Source of the DNA: Specibacter cremeus
Lineage (GTDB): Bacteria; Actinomycetota; Actinomycetes; Actinomycetales; Micrococcaceae
Reading direction: 5' to 3'
DNA: 64,000 nt
Assembly: GCF_003946885.1 (NCBI RefSeq)
Contig: NZ_RWKQ01000013.1
Coordinates: forward strand, 28,729 to 92,728
Notes under the pieces: generated by a model
The model's database searches: none
What the model saw: only the letters and a program-made list of their open reading frames with translations
What the model was told of the DNA's origin: nothing
Shown: positions 1-8,821 of the stretch, piece by piece
Layout of the letters: every line of letters starts with the position of its first letter
Position numbering within the stretch: the stretch's first letter is position 1
Translations under genes and position numbers: made by a program

Positions 1-75
1 CTGCTTGAGCCATCGCGTGACAGTACCTTCGGTGACGCTTTCACCCAAGGCGGGCAAGTTCACGGATTCAGACAT
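1..75 (-). CDS. sucB: 2-oxoglutarate dehydrogenase E2 (dihydrolipoamide succinyltransferase), N-terminal fragment
   Basis: Only the first 25 codons are inside the window. The ATG is at 73-75 and the reading starts [19 protein letters not shown], the usual start of the lipoyl domain of 2-oxo acid dehydrogenase E2 proteins ([16 protein letters not shown]). The enzyme transfers the succinyl group from lipoyl-lysine to CoA in the cytoplasmic 2-oxoglutarate dehydrogenase complex. It lies downstream of lpdA on the same strand, and LpdA is the E3 of the same complex, which supports the call. The lipoyl-lysine and catalytic domains are off the window edge, so SucB cannot be separated from another E2 by catalytic sequence. 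The 159-bp gap to lpdA contains a strong hairpin, so sucB probably also has its own promoter. Confidence 0.85.
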   Translation of the reverse strand, partial: MSESVNLPALGESVTEGTVTRWLKQ

Positions 76-192
76 TTCGTCCCCGTTCTCCTAAATTCTT
101 TTCGCTTAAGTCTGTGATGCACTGCACGGAACGCACGGGTGACGCTGTCCCTCGCAAAATGCCCGACTTCCCAAATGTGTGCTGATGTGATG

Positions 193-224
193 CGGTGCAC
201 CCGGCGCATGCGCCGGGTGCACCG
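193..224 (-). terminator. Perfect 32-nt palindrome between lpdA and sucB
   Basis: Positions 193-208 are exactly the reverse complement of 209-224 (arm CGGTGCACCCGGCGCA, 16 bp, no unpaired loop in DNA). It starts 10 nt beyond the lpdA stop codon. As RNA it would form a very stable hairpin, but there is no U-tract, so it is either a non-canonical terminator or a processing/attenuation element between lpdA and sucB. Confidence 0.6.
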
Positions 225-234
225 AGATGATTCG

Positions 235-1617
235 CTAGCCGTGCAGCGGGCGGCCCGCCAGGGCCATGGCCGCTTCCCCGAGGGCTTCGTTCTGCGTCGG
301 GTGGGCGTGGATGAGGCCGGCCACGTCCTCCGGGTACGCCTCCCAGTTCACGATGAGCTGGGCCTCGCCGATCTGCTCGCCGATGCGGGTGCCGATCATG
401 TGCACGCCGACCACCGGGCCGTCCTTCTCGCGCACGAACTTGATGATGCCGCCGGTGCCGAGGATGGCGCTCTTGCCGTTGCCGGCCAGGTTGTACTCGG
501 TGCTTTCGACGTTGGCGTCGCCGTACTTCTCCTTGGCCTGCATCTCGTTCAGGCCGACGGAGGCGATCTCGGGATCGCAGAACGTGACCTTCGGGACGTT
601 GATGTCCTCGACGACGACCGGGTTCAGGCCGGCGATCTCCTCGGCCACGAAGATGCCCTGCTGGAAGCCGCGGTGCGCCAGCTGGACGCCGGGGACAATG
701 TCGCCGACCGCGTAGATGTTGCCGACGCCGGTGTGCAGGCGCTCGTTCGTGATGACGAAGCCGCGGTCGATCGTGACACCCGCCTCCTCGAAGCCCAGGC
801 CGGCAGTGGACGGACCACGCCCGACGGCGACGAGCAGCAACTCGGCCTCGAACGTCTTGCCGTCCACCAGGGTGACCTTGACGCCGTCGTCGTCCTGCTC
901 CACGCCCTGGAAGAACGTGCCGGTGTTGAACTTGATGCCGCGCTTGCGGAACGTGCGCTCGAGCACCTTGACAATCGAGGCGTCCTCGTTGGGAACCAGC
1001 GAGGGAAGGCCCTCGACGATGGTGACGTCCACGCCGAACGACTTCCACACGGAGGCGAATTCGACGCCGATCACGCCGCCGCCGAGCACGATCACGCTCT
1101 TGGGCACGTAGTCCATGGTCAGCGCCTGGTCGGAGGTGATGACCCGGCCGCCGATCTCCAGGCCGGGCAGGGTGCGCGAGTAGGATCCGGTGGCGAGCAC
1201 GATGTTCTTGCCCGTGTAGTTCACGCCGTTCACGGTGACGGTGTTGGCGGCGGTCAGCCGGCCCTCGCCCTCGATGACTGTGATGCCCTTGCCCTTGATG
1301 AGGCCCTGCAGGCCCTTGTACTTGCCGGCGACGATGCCGTCCTTGTACGCGTTCACGCCGGCCATGTCGATGCTGGTCAGTTCGACATTGACGCCGACCT
1401 TTGCACCGTCGCGGGCGTGATCGGCAACCTCGGCCGCGTGCAACAGCGCCTTCGTGGGGATACAGCCATTGTGCAGGCAGGTACCGCCAAGCTTGCTCTT
1501 CTCCACCAGGCCGACCGTCATGCCCAGCTGGATGGCGCGCAGTGCCGCGGCATAACCGCCGCTGCCGCCGCCGAGAATCAGGATGTCAAATTCTTGCGCA
1601 GGTGCCTGTTCGGCCAC
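235..1617 (-). CDS. lpdA: Dihydrolipoyl dehydrogenase (E3)
   Basis: FAD-dependent E3 that reoxidises dihydrolipoamide with NAD+ for the cytoplasmic 2-oxo acid dehydrogenase complexes. The 460-residue length is typical. The FAD-binding GGGSGG motif is at residues 16-21. The redox disulfide motif GGTCLHNGCIP gives Cys47/Cys52. The NAD-binding GGGVIG motif is near residue 180. The C-terminal dyad HxHPTxxE gives His439 and Glu444. The start is GTG at 1615-1617, preceded by a GGGAG ribosome site. It lies between pepA and sucB on the same strand, an order seen in other actinobacteria, and is probably the E3 serving SucB. The 155-bp gap from pepA makes a separate promoter likely. Confidence 0.97.
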   Translation of the reverse strand: MAEQAPAQEFDILILGGGSGGYAAALRAIQLGMTVGLVEKSKLGGTCLHNGCIPTKALLHAAEVADHARDGAKVGVNVELTSIDMAGVNAYKDGIVAGKYKGLQGLIKGKGITVIEGEGRLTAANTVTVNGVNYTGKNIVLATGSYSRTLPGLEIGGRVITSDQALTMDYVPKSVIVLGGGVIGVEFASVWKSFGVDVTIVEGLPSLVPNEDASIVKVLERTFRKRGIKFNTGTFFQGVEQDDDGVKVTLVDGKTFEAELLLVAVGRGPSTAGLGFEEAGVTIDRGFVITNERLHTGVGNIYAVGDIVPGVQLAHRGFQQGIFVAEEIAGLNPVVVEDINVPKVTFCDPEIASVGLNEMQAKEKYGDANVESTEYNLAGNGKSAILGTGGIIKFVREKDGPVVGVHMIGTRIGEQIGEAQLIVNWEAYPEDVAGLIHAHPTQNEALGEAAMALAGRPLHG

Positions 1618-1640
1618 TTAGACGCTCCCTCGTATTCTGG

Positions 1641-1662
1641 TGGCGCGCGGGTTTGCGCGCCA
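1641..1662 (-). other. Hairpin between pepA and lpdA
   Basis: Perfect 8-bp inverted repeat TGGCGCGC / GCGCGCCA with a 6-nt loop. It lies 24 bp upstream of the lpdA start and downstream of the pepA stop. It could be a pepA terminator remnant or part of the lpdA leader. There is no U-tract. The rest of the 1618-1772 gap shows nothing I can assign. Confidence 0.35.
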
Positions 1663-1772
1663 GGTACTCAAAATTCGGCAAACACTAGTGCATTCACCTT
1701 AGCGGTCACTCGTACCATGCTCCACCCATGCCATGGGATGCGGAATAGGTTTGTGGCCAGTGTCACGCGGCC

Positions 1773-3296
1773 CTATGCGGCACGGGACACGACGTCCTCG
1801 ACATAGGCGATGAGCGTGCGAACGGCGTAGCCGGTGCCCTGTTTCGGGGTGTAACCGTACGCGCCGGACTCGTTGAACGCCGGGCCGGCGATGTCCAGGT
1901 GCGCCCACGGGATCGTCGCCCCGTCCTTCCCGGCCCCGACGAACTCCTGCAGGAACACGGCGGCCGTCATCATGCCGCCCATGCGTTCGCCGATGTTCGC
2001 CATGTCCGCCACGGTCGAATCCAGGGACGGGCGCAGTTCCTCGGGCAGCGGCATCGGCCAGATGAGCTCGCCGGCCCGGTCGGCGGCGGCCTTGATGGCG
2101 GCGCTGACCCCCTCGTCGCCCATGACGGCGGCCGTGCGGTGCCCGAGGGCCAACACCTGGGCGCCGGTCAGGGTGGCCACGTCGAGGATCGCGTCGGGCT
2201 GTTCGAGCGACGCGGCCGCCAGCCCGTCCGCCATGACCAGGCGGCCCTCGGCGTCGGTGTTGAGCACCTCGACGGTCTTGCCGCCGAACATGGTGAGCAC
2301 GTCCGAGGGGCGGATGGCCGTGCCGGAGGGCATGTTCTCGGCGATGCACAGCCAGCCGGTGACCTTCACGGGCAGGCCGAGCCGCGCCACGGCCAGCACG
2401 GCGTTGAGCACGGCGGCCGCGCCGGCCATGTCGCACTTCATCGTGATCATGCCGGCGCCGGGCTTGATGGAGATGCCGCCGGAGTCGAACGTGATGCCCT
2501 TCCCGACGAACGCCAGCGAGACCAAGGCCTTGGCGGGGGCGTATTCCACCTTGACGAGCCGTGGCGGGCGGGCCGAGCCCTGGCCGACACCCATGATACC
2601 GCCGTAGCCCTCCTTCTCCAGGCGTTTCTCATCGAGCACCGTCACCTTGACCGGCAGCCCCTTGGCCAGGTCCCTGGCCGCGTCGGCGAACGTGGCCGGG
2701 TACAGCCGGCTCGGCGGCTCGTTCACGAGCGTGCGCGTGGCGTTGACGGCGGCGGCGACGACCGAGGCGCGTTCCAGGGCGGTGGCGAGTTCCGGGGCCT
2801 TCGACAGGGAGGTGTGGATGGTCACCGTGGCGACGGGGGCCTTCCGGCCATCCTTGCTCGAGTGCAGGCTGTCGAACTGGTAGGCGCCCAGTGCGGCGCC
2901 CTCGGCGATGGCGGCGATCTGGGCGACCGACGTCGTCGGCAACGCCATCACCACATGGGCCAGGCCGGCCAGCTGGCGCACGGCCGAACCGGCGGCGCGG
3001 CGCAGCGCCTCCTCCGTGATTTCGCCGTTGCCGAGCTTGCCGACGCCGGCCAGGACCAGCACCTTCGCGCCCGTCTCGGCCAGGCCCGGCACGCGGACCA
3101 CCTGGTCGGCGGCCCCGGTGACACCGAGCCCCTCCAGTGACGCGGCCAGCGACGCGACCGCGTCGGCCGGCAGCGGCGAATCGAGCAGGACGGGGCCGTC
3201 GGCGCCCTTGCCGACGCCGACGACGAGCGCGTCCGCCGCCGTCTTCAACAGGTTCCCGGCGATGACGTTGAAGGTGATGTCTTGAGTGGTGACCAC
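1773..3296 (-). CDS. pepA: Leucyl aminopeptidase (M17 family)
   Basis: Two-metal exopeptidase that removes N-terminal residues from peptides in the cytoplasm. The 507-residue protein has the M17 fold order: an N-terminal macro-like domain, then the catalytic domain with GKGITFDSGGISIKP around residues 262-276 (metal/active-site Lys and Asp) and the family signature NTDAEGRL at 346-353. The reading frame is open 29 codons further upstream, but that extension ([12 protein letters not shown]) looks like translated intergenic DNA. The GTG at 3294-3296 gives the natural start VVTTQDITF and has GGAAGCGGA just upstream. It diverges from gcvT across about 110 bp that must hold both promoters. Confidence 0.95.
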   Translation of the reverse strand: MVTTQDITFNVIAGNLLKTAADALVVGVGKGADGPVLLDSPLPADAVASLAASLEGLGVTGAADQVVRVPGLAETGAKVLVLAGVGKLGNGEITEEALRRAAGSAVRQLAGLAHVVMALPTTSVAQIAAIAEGAALGAYQFDSLHSSKDGRKAPVATVTIHTSLSKAPELATALERASVVAAAVNATRTLVNEPPSRLYPATFADAARDLAKGLPVKVTVLDEKRLEKEGYGGIMGVGQGSARPPRLVKVEYAPAKALVSLAFVGKGITFDSGGISIKPGAGMITMKCDMAGAAAVLNAVLAVARLGLPVKVTGWLCIAENMPSGTAIRPSDVLTMFGGKTVEVLNTDAEGRLVMADGLAAASLEQPDAILDVATLTGAQVLALGHRTAAVMGDEGVSAAIKAAADRAGELIWPMPLPEELRPSLDSTVADMANIGERMGGMMTAAVFLQEFVGAGKDGATIPWAHLDIAGPAFNESGAYGYTPKQGTGYAVRTLIAYVEDVVSRAA

Positions 3297-3406
3297 GAAA
3301 TCCGCTTCCGATCGTGTTGGTGTGATGGCTGTGCCTCTTCGTACTGATCGTAGCCGCTTGCCTGCGGCCGCCGCGGCTGCCACGGCCGCTGCGGTACCGT
3401 TGGGCC

Positions 3407-4540
3407 ATGACTGAAAATTCCCCCGTACTGCTGCACGGCCCCCTGCATGAATGGCATGTGGCGCATGGTGCGAAGATGGCCGAGTTCGGCGGCTGGCTGA
3501 TGCCGCTGCAGTACGACGGCGGCGGGGTCGTCGCGGAGCACTCCGCGGTTCGCGAGACGGTTGGCCTCTTTGACGTCTCCCACTTGGGGAAGGCGACGAT
3601 CACGGGGCACGGCGCGGCGGCTTTCGCGAACCGCTGCCTGTCCAATGACCTGGGCCGGATCGGCCCCGGCCGCGCCCAGTACACGCTGGCACTCACCGAT
3701 GCCGGCACGGTCACCGACGACCTCATCGCCTACCTGCGGGGGGACGACGACGTCTTCCTGATCCCGAACGCGGCCAACACGGCCGCGGTCGTCGCCGCCC
3801 TGCAGGCCGCCCGTGACGCCGAGGGGATCGCGCTGGAGGTCACCGACCGGCACCGCGAGTTCGGCGTGTTCGCCGTCCAGGGACCGAGGTCGGCCGACGT
3901 CATGCAGGCCCTGGGCCTGCCCGAGCCCACCGGCTACATGGCCTTCGTGGACGCCACCGTGACCATCGCCGGCACGCCGGTGCCGTTGACCGTCTGCCGG
4001 ACCGGCTATACCGGCGAACACGGTTACGAGATCGTGCCGCGGTGGGCGGACGCCGCCGTCGTCTGGGACGCGCTCGCGGCCGCCGTCGAGCAGGCGGCGG
4101 GCTTGCCGGCCGGCCTGGGCGCCCGCGACACGCTGCGCACGGAGATGGGGTACGCCCTGCACGGCCACGAATTGTCGACGTCCATCACGCCGCTGGAGGC
4201 GGGCGTCGGGTGGGCCGTCGGGTGGGGGAAGGACGCGTTCTGGGGCCGCGACGTGCTGGTGGCGCAGAAGGCGGCCGGTGCGCCGCGCAAGTCCGTGGGC
4301 CTGCTCGCCACCGACCGGGGCGTCCCGCGCGCGGACATCGACGTGCTGGACGGCGGTGGCGCCGTCGTCGGCCACACGACGTCCGGGACATTCTCGCCGA
4401 CCCTGGGCGCCGGCGTCGCACTGGCCCTCGTTGATCCGTCCGTGCAGCCGGGCGACACGCTCGCCCTGGACATCCGCGGCCGCAAACTGGCCGTGACCGT
4501 CGTGAAGCCGCCGTTCGTCGAGGTCCATGTGGCGAACTGA
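3407..4540 (+). CDS. gcvT: Aminomethyltransferase, glycine cleavage T protein
   Basis: Tetrahydrofolate-dependent T protein of the glycine cleavage system, which releases ammonia and methylene-THF from the aminomethyl-lipoyl H protein. The length of 377 aa is typical. It opens with [22 protein letters not shown], the usual GcvT N-terminus, and continues with [17 protein letters not shown]. The conserved catalytic-Asp region [10 protein letters not shown] is near residue 105, followed by the C-terminal barrel domain. No gcvP or gcvH is nearby. A lone gcvT beside pepA and the lpd/sucB region is a known actinobacterial arrangement. Related folate-binding paralogues such as YgfZ are shorter and lack this N-terminus. 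Confidence 0.93.
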   Translation: MTENSPVLLHGPLHEWHVAHGAKMAEFGGWLMPLQYDGGGVVAEHSAVRETVGLFDVSHLGKATITGHGAAAFANRCLSNDLGRIGPGRAQYTLALTDAGTVTDDLIAYLRGDDDVFLIPNAANTAAVVAALQAARDAEGIALEVTDRHREFGVFAVQGPRSADVMQALGLPEPTGYMAFVDATVTIAGTPVPLTVCRTGYTGEHGYEIVPRWADAAVVWDALAAAVEQAAGLPAGLGARDTLRTEMGYALHGHELSTSITPLEAGVGWAVGWGKDAFWGRDVLVAQKAAGAPRKSVGLLATDRGVPRADIDVLDGGGAVVGHTTSGTFSPTLGAGVALALVDPSVQPGDTLALDIRGRKLAVTVVKPPFVEVHVAN

Positions 4541-4564
4541 CCACTGCCCATGCCGTGGGAATCG

Positions 4565-4595
4565 GCGGGTGCCCGGAATGTTTCCGGGCACCCGC
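4565..4595 (+). terminator. Rho-independent-like terminator after gcvT
   Basis: 14-bp perfect stem (GCGGGTGCCCGGAA / TTCCGGGCACCCGC) with a 3-nt loop, 24 bp after the gcvT stop. It is followed by GACGTTGTTATG, which is only weakly T-rich. It separates gcvT from the next gene. Confidence 0.75.
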
Positions 4596-4634
4596 GACGT
4601 TGTTATGGGGTAGAGAACCTGCCCGGAGGAGAAA

Positions 4635-5594
4635 TTGAAAGACTTGCAGTACACCCCGTTCCAGGACCCGCACGGCCTGTACGCGCTCAATGAGACGCTC
4701 ATTGGGGAGGCGGACCTGCGCGGGCTGAACCTCCTGATGACCTACACCGGTTTCGCCGACGCCGGGCACGTGGCCGGGCAGGTCGCCGGGGAACTGCTGG
4801 AGCAGCTCGACGCCGAACCGCTGGCCGTGTTCGACATCGACCAGTTGCTCGACTACCGGTCCCGCCGGCCGCGGATCACGTTCGACGAGGATCACCTGAC
4901 CGACTACCAGCAGCCCCGGCTGTGCCTGTACCTGTTGCATGACCCGCTCGGCCAGCCGTTCCTGTACCTGGCCGGCAGCGAACCGGACCTGCAGTGGGAG
5001 CGGTTCGCACGGGCGGTGCTGGCCCTGGTGGAACGCTTCGACGTGAACCTCGTCGCCTGGGCGCAGGCCGTGCCGATGCCGGTGCCGCACACCCGGCCCA
5101 TCGGCGCCACCGTGCACGGCAACCGGCCCGAGCTGATCGAGGGGATTTCGGCCTGGAAGAGCACGGTGGAGATCCCGGCGTCGATCGGCCAACTGCTGGA
5201 GGTCCGGCTGACCGAGGCCGGCCGCAACGTCGTCGGCTACGCCATCCATGTCCCGCACTACCTGGCCGAGGCCGAGTACCCGCCCGCGGCCGTGGCGGCG
5301 CTCGAATACCTGGGCGCCGCGGCCACGCTGATGCTGCCCAGCGAGCGACTGCGCGAGGCCGGGCGGGCGGTGGAACGCCAGATCGCCGACCAGGTCAACT
5401 CCTCGGCCGAGGTCCAGGCGGTCGTGACGAACCTGGAGAAGCAGTACGACCAGTTCAGCGACGGCGCCGGCCGCCGGTCGCTGCTGGCCGGACAGGGCGA
5501 CGAATTGCCGGACGCCGATGAGCTTGGTGCGGCGGTCGAGGCCTACCTGGCCAGTCGTGACGCCCGTCCGGGCGACGATGACGGGCGCCGCTGA
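4635..5594 (+). CDS. PAC2 family protein
   Basis: 319-residue soluble protein of the PAC2 (proteasome assembly chaperone 2-like) family, common in actinobacteria. The family is structurally related to eukaryotic proteasome chaperones, but the bacterial role is unproven; a link to the actinobacterial proteasome or to ATP-grasp-type ligases has been suggested from domain fusions. Visible hallmarks are the N-terminal YALNETLIGEADLRGLNLL, TGFADAGHVAGQVA, VFDIDQLLDYRSRRP and the middle VPHTRPIGATVHGNRP. The C-terminal ~70 residues are charged and probably helical. The start is TTG at 4635, chosen because GGAGGA sits 4 nt upstream and no better in-frame start exists. It is followed 22 bp later by an MFS gene on the same strand. 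Confidence 0.85.
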   Translation: MKDLQYTPFQDPHGLYALNETLIGEADLRGLNLLMTYTGFADAGHVAGQVAGELLEQLDAEPLAVFDIDQLLDYRSRRPRITFDEDHLTDYQQPRLCLYLLHDPLGQPFLYLAGSEPDLQWERFARAVLALVERFDVNLVAWAQAVPMPVPHTRPIGATVHGNRPELIEGISAWKSTVEIPASIGQLLEVRLTEAGRNVVGYAIHVPHYLAEAEYPPAAVAALEYLGAAATLMLPSERLREAGRAVERQIADQVNSSAEVQAVVTNLEKQYDQFSDGAGRRSLLAGQGDELPDADELGAAVEAYLASRDARPGDDDGRR

Positions 5595-5616
5595 GGTTTC
5601 ACCCTAGACTGGACCG

Positions 5617-6969
5617 GTGGATAGCCGGAAAGCGTGGATCGTCTGGGGCGTGGGCGTTTTCGCCTACCTGATCGCCATCACCCAGCGAACGTCGTTCGGC
5701 GTGGCCGGGCTGGCGGCGACCGACCGCTTCAACGCGACGGCGTCGGCCCTGAGCGCGTTCACCGTCCTGCAGTTGCTCGTCTATGCGGGCCTGCAGATTC
5801 CCGTCGGCGTCCTCGTCGACAGGTTCGGCCCACGCGTCATGATCGCCACGGGCGCCGGGCTCATGGCCATCGGACAGATCCAATTGGCCGCCGCCACGTC
5901 GGTGCCGGGCGGCGTCGTGGGGCGTGTGCTCGTCGGCGCCGGGGACGCCATGACCTTCATCGCGGTGATCCGCCTCATCCCGGCCTGGTTCCCGACCGCC
6001 CGCGTTCCGGTGCTCACCCAGCTCACCGGCCAGTTCGGCCAGTTCGGCCAGCTCATCAGCGTCATCCCGTTTGCCTTCGTGCTGCACCAGGCGGGGTGGA
6101 GCCAGGCGTTCCTGGGCTGCGCCGCGCTCGGCCTGCTGGCCTGCGTGGCGTCCGCCGCCGCCATCCGCAACTGGCCCGACGCCGCGCCCGCCGCCCCCCA
6201 GCCCGGTCTCAGGGAGTCGGCCGGGGACTTGGCGAGGGCCTGGCAGCAGCCGGGTACGCGGCTGGGCATGTGGAGCCACTTCACCGTCCAGTTCACCGGC
6301 ACGGTGTTCATGCTCACGTGGGGTTATCCGTTCCTCGTCTCCGGCCAGGGCGTCGCCCCCGCCGTCGCGACCGTGCTGCTGAGCCTGTTCGTCGTCGTCG
6401 GGATCATCTGCGGTCCGCTGTTGGGCGGCTGGGTGGGCCGGCATCCGCTGCGTCGCTCAACCATGGTGCTGGCCGTGACGGCGCTCATCGCCGTCAGCTG
6501 GGCCGCCGTGCTGCTCTATCCGGGGCCTGCGCCGCTGTGGCTGCTGGTGGTGCTGGTACTCGCCCAGGCGCTGGGCGGGCCGGCCTCGATGATCGGGTTC
6601 GACCTGGCCCGCACGTACAACCCGTCGCACCGTATCGGCACGGCCACCGGCATCGTCAACGTCGGCGGGTTCGTGGCCGCACTCATCGCCATGTACGTGA
6701 TCGGCCTCGTGCTGGACCTGCTGCACAACAGCGCCGGCGGCGAACTGTATTCCCTGGATTCCTTCCGCATCGCCATGTCCGTGCAACTGGTGCTCATCGC
6801 GTTCGGGACGGTGTGCATCATCGCGTGCCGGCGCGAGGTGCGACGGCGCATGGCGGAGGCCGGTTCGGCGGTGCCGCCGCTGCGTGTCGCGCTGGCGGAC
6901 AACAGGCGCCGGCGCGCCCAGTTTCGGCGCGAACGCCAGGAAGTACGCGGCGGACGCCGGGAACCATAA
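5617..6969 (+). CDS. MFS transporter
   Basis: 450-residue major facilitator superfamily protein with about 12 predicted membrane segments. The first is WIVWGVGVFAYLIAITQ. The MFS motif-A-like loop GVLVDRFGPRVMI follows TM2, and a repeat-half loop, GPLLGGWVGRHPLRRST, follows TM7/8. The tail is cytoplasmic and very basic (RREVRRRMAE onward, about 50 residues). The substrate cannot be read from the sequence; the N-terminal half resembles transporters related to the nitrate/oxalate/CP (cyanate permease) families. The start is GTG at 5617. It is probably co-transcribed with the PAC2 gene (22-bp gap). Confidence 0.85.
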   Translation: MDSRKAWIVWGVGVFAYLIAITQRTSFGVAGLAATDRFNATASALSAFTVLQLLVYAGLQIPVGVLVDRFGPRVMIATGAGLMAIGQIQLAAATSVPGGVVGRVLVGAGDAMTFIAVIRLIPAWFPTARVPVLTQLTGQFGQFGQLISVIPFAFVLHQAGWSQAFLGCAALGLLACVASAAAIRNWPDAAPAAPQPGLRESAGDLARAWQQPGTRLGMWSHFTVQFTGTVFMLTWGYPFLVSGQGVAPAVATVLLSLFVVVGIICGPLLGGWVGRHPLRRSTMVLAVTALIAVSWAAVLLYPGPAPLWLLVVLVLAQALGGPASMIGFDLARTYNPSHRIGTATGIVNVGGFVAALIAMYVIGLVLDLLHNSAGGELYSLDSFRIAMSVQLVLIAFGTVCIIACRREVRRRMAEAGSAVPPLRVALADNRRRRAQFRRERQEVRGGRREP

Positions 6970-7080
6970 CGGCGCGGCCCCGTCCTCCACAGGACGTCAT
7001 TTCGGCGGATACGGCACGTCTTGTCCACAGCCGCACCGCCCACCCTGTCGGCCGGTACCGGGTCCGTGCAGCCTTGGGGC

Positions 7081-8565
7081 ATGAAAGAAAACAACGAGCA
7101 CCCCGCCACCGCAGGCACAGCCAACCCCGGCACGGGTGCATCAAAGACGACAAAGGCAAGCAGGTCCAAGGCCGGCTCGACCAAGGCGGGCGCGGCCACG
7201 GCGGGCGATGGAAAGCCCCGTGTGCCGACGTCCGGCGCTGCCCGGCCCGGCACGGGTCCGGACCGGCCGCCGGCCGGCCCGCCCGCTAGTCCGCCCGCGC
7301 TCCCGGACCAACCGCTCGAGGCGATTCGGGTCAGCACGGGTGCCGACATCCTCGCGGTCATCCCGCACATCGTCGGGTACTGGCCGAGCAATGCCGTCGT
7401 CTGCATCGGCATGGCCGGTCCGCGGCTCCGGGCCACCATGCGGATGGACCTGCCCGCCGCCGGAACGGTCAGTGCCCGGCGCTTCGCCGACACGGCCGCG
7501 CACCACCTGGCTGTCGACGGGGAGGCGGACGGGGCGCTGGTCGCCTTCTTCGACGACGCCGAGTGGGCCGGCCCCGGCGACCGGCCGCATGCCGCCCTGT
7601 TCGAGGCGATGCTGCACGCCTTCGGCCGGGCCGGCATCCCCGTCCACGACGCCTGGCACGTCGGCCCGGGACACTACCGGCATTACGACTGCACCGAGGC
7701 CGACCCGTGCGGATTTCCCGGCCGGCCCAACGACGAGATCCTGGGCAGCCGGGCAAGCGCCGAGCTCGTGTATCGCGGCAGCACCGTCAGGGACAACCCG
7801 TTCGACGCCGTACCCGAGCTGGTCAAGGTCGCCGACCGGGCCTTTGCACGCACCGTCCGGTCCCTGCTCGGCCCGTTGCGCCGGGACCTGCTGGCCCGCG
7901 GCACCGACGAGAACCAGCTGGCCGTGACACTGGCCGTCTGGGAGCGGGCGCTCACACACTGGCCGACGCCACCGGACGCCGCCACGGCCGCCTTCCTGCT
8001 CGCATCACTGGGCAACGTCGGGGTGCGCGACACGGTCCTGGTCCAGTTTGCGCAGTCGCCCGAGGCCGCCTTCAACGGCGCCGACGCCGTCCGGATCGTC
8101 CACCGCCCCTCCGCCGGGCCGGTGGCGCCCGCCGGGTGGGACGACGTCGACGCGGCGGCCTACGCGGTACCACGGCCCGGCCAGACACCGGACGCCGCCG
8201 ACCTGCGCGACATGCACGCGGGGCTGTACACGGAGGTGGTCCTGGGCGGTGCCGTCGACGGACCGCCCCGGCTTGCCCCCGACTGGCCTCGGCTGGCCCG
8301 CGCCCAGGCGCTGCTCCTTTTCCTGGCCTGTTCGTCCGGCGGCCCGGACAAGGCGCCCGTGCTGTGCATGCTCGGCTGGATCCAGTGGTGCAAGGGCAGG
8401 GGTACGTGGGCCGGGGTGTACTTCCAGGCCGCGCAGCGATACCGGCCGGGCTACCGGCTGGCGGAGCTCCTGGAGCGGCTGCTGGACGCCGGCGTCATCG
8501 CCGGCTGGGCCAAGCACCCCCGCACCGCGTGGCGGGGTGATCCGCTTGGCGAGGAGGCGGCCTGA
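7081..8565 (+). CDS. DUF4192 domain-containing protein
   Basis: 494-residue protein. Residues 1 to about 75 are low-complexity (Ala, Gly, Pro, Thr, Lys-rich linker). The DUF4192 domain then begins with PLEAIRVSTGADILAVIPHIVGYWP and runs to the end, including VSTGADILA, VVCIGM and a second half with AQALLLFLACSSGG and WIQWCKGRGTWA. DUF4192 is found almost only in actinobacteria and its function is unknown. The frame is open to a TTG at 7021, but the ATG at 7081 is preferred because the upstream extension has no ribosome site. It is followed by the primary sigma factor gene, apparently as a separate unit. Confidence 0.85.
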   Translation: MKENNEHPATAGTANPGTGASKTTKASRSKAGSTKAGAATAGDGKPRVPTSGAARPGTGPDRPPAGPPASPPALPDQPLEAIRVSTGADILAVIPHIVGYWPSNAVVCIGMAGPRLRATMRMDLPAAGTVSARRFADTAAHHLAVDGEADGALVAFFDDAEWAGPGDRPHAALFEAMLHAFGRAGIPVHDAWHVGPGHYRHYDCTEADPCGFPGRPNDEILGSRASAELVYRGSTVRDNPFDAVPELVKVADRAFARTVRSLLGPLRRDLLARGTDENQLAVTLAVWERALTHWPTPPDAATAAFLLASLGNVGVRDTVLVQFAQSPEAAFNGADAVRIVHRPSAGPVAPAGWDDVDAAAYAVPRPGQTPDAADLRDMHAGLYTEVVLGGAVDGPPRLAPDWPRLARAQALLLFLACSSGGPDKAPVLCMLGWIQWCKGRGTWAGVYFQAAQRYRPGYRLAELLERLLDAGVIAGWAKHPRTAWRGDPLGEEAA

Positions 8566-8821
8566 CCGGGTGGGTGGGCCAGCCATGAGACAATGAAAGC
8601 CGACGACCCGGTTGGGTCCGTGTTTTCAGGCACCAACACCGCTGACGGTCCATAATGACCAACATGCCTGCCCGCGACGGGAACAATGTCGCGGCGGCGG
8701 CAGTTGTACATCATGACCCTTCAAGCGTGTGATGCTGTCCGGAAAAGCATCGCGGACTTGACAGGGTCATAGTGGTGTTACCCGCAGGTGACGCCACAGG
8801 CCGCTGCATGAAAGGTTTTCT
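8566..8821 (+). promoter_or_regulatory. Leader/promoter region of the primary sigma factor gene
   Basis: 256 bp, the longest gene-free stretch here. A perfect -35-like TTGACA lies at 8758-8763, but no convincing -10 hexamer sits 16-19 bp downstream, so no promoter is assigned with certainty. The sigma-factor ribosome site GAAAGG (8811-8816) precedes the GTG start at 8822. I see no small ORF with coding character in the gap. Confidence 0.3.

Noticed and set aside
139-1806. Long plus-strand open frame (about 555 codons) opposite lpdA
   Set aside because: It lies over a complete LpdA with all catalytic motifs and has the His/Asp/Ala/Gly-rich composition of a GC-driven antisense frame. Many similar long frames occur opposite other genes.
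6981-6996. Inverted repeat CGTCCTCCACAGGACG downstream of the MFS gene
   Set aside because: Short 6-bp arms and no regulator nearby; not distinctive in GC-rich DNA.
7021-7029. TTGTCCACA, identical to the actinobacterial DnaA box, upstream of DUF4192
   Set aside because: Only one clear copy; no cluster, no dnaA/dnaN and no AT-rich unwinding region, so it is probably chance.
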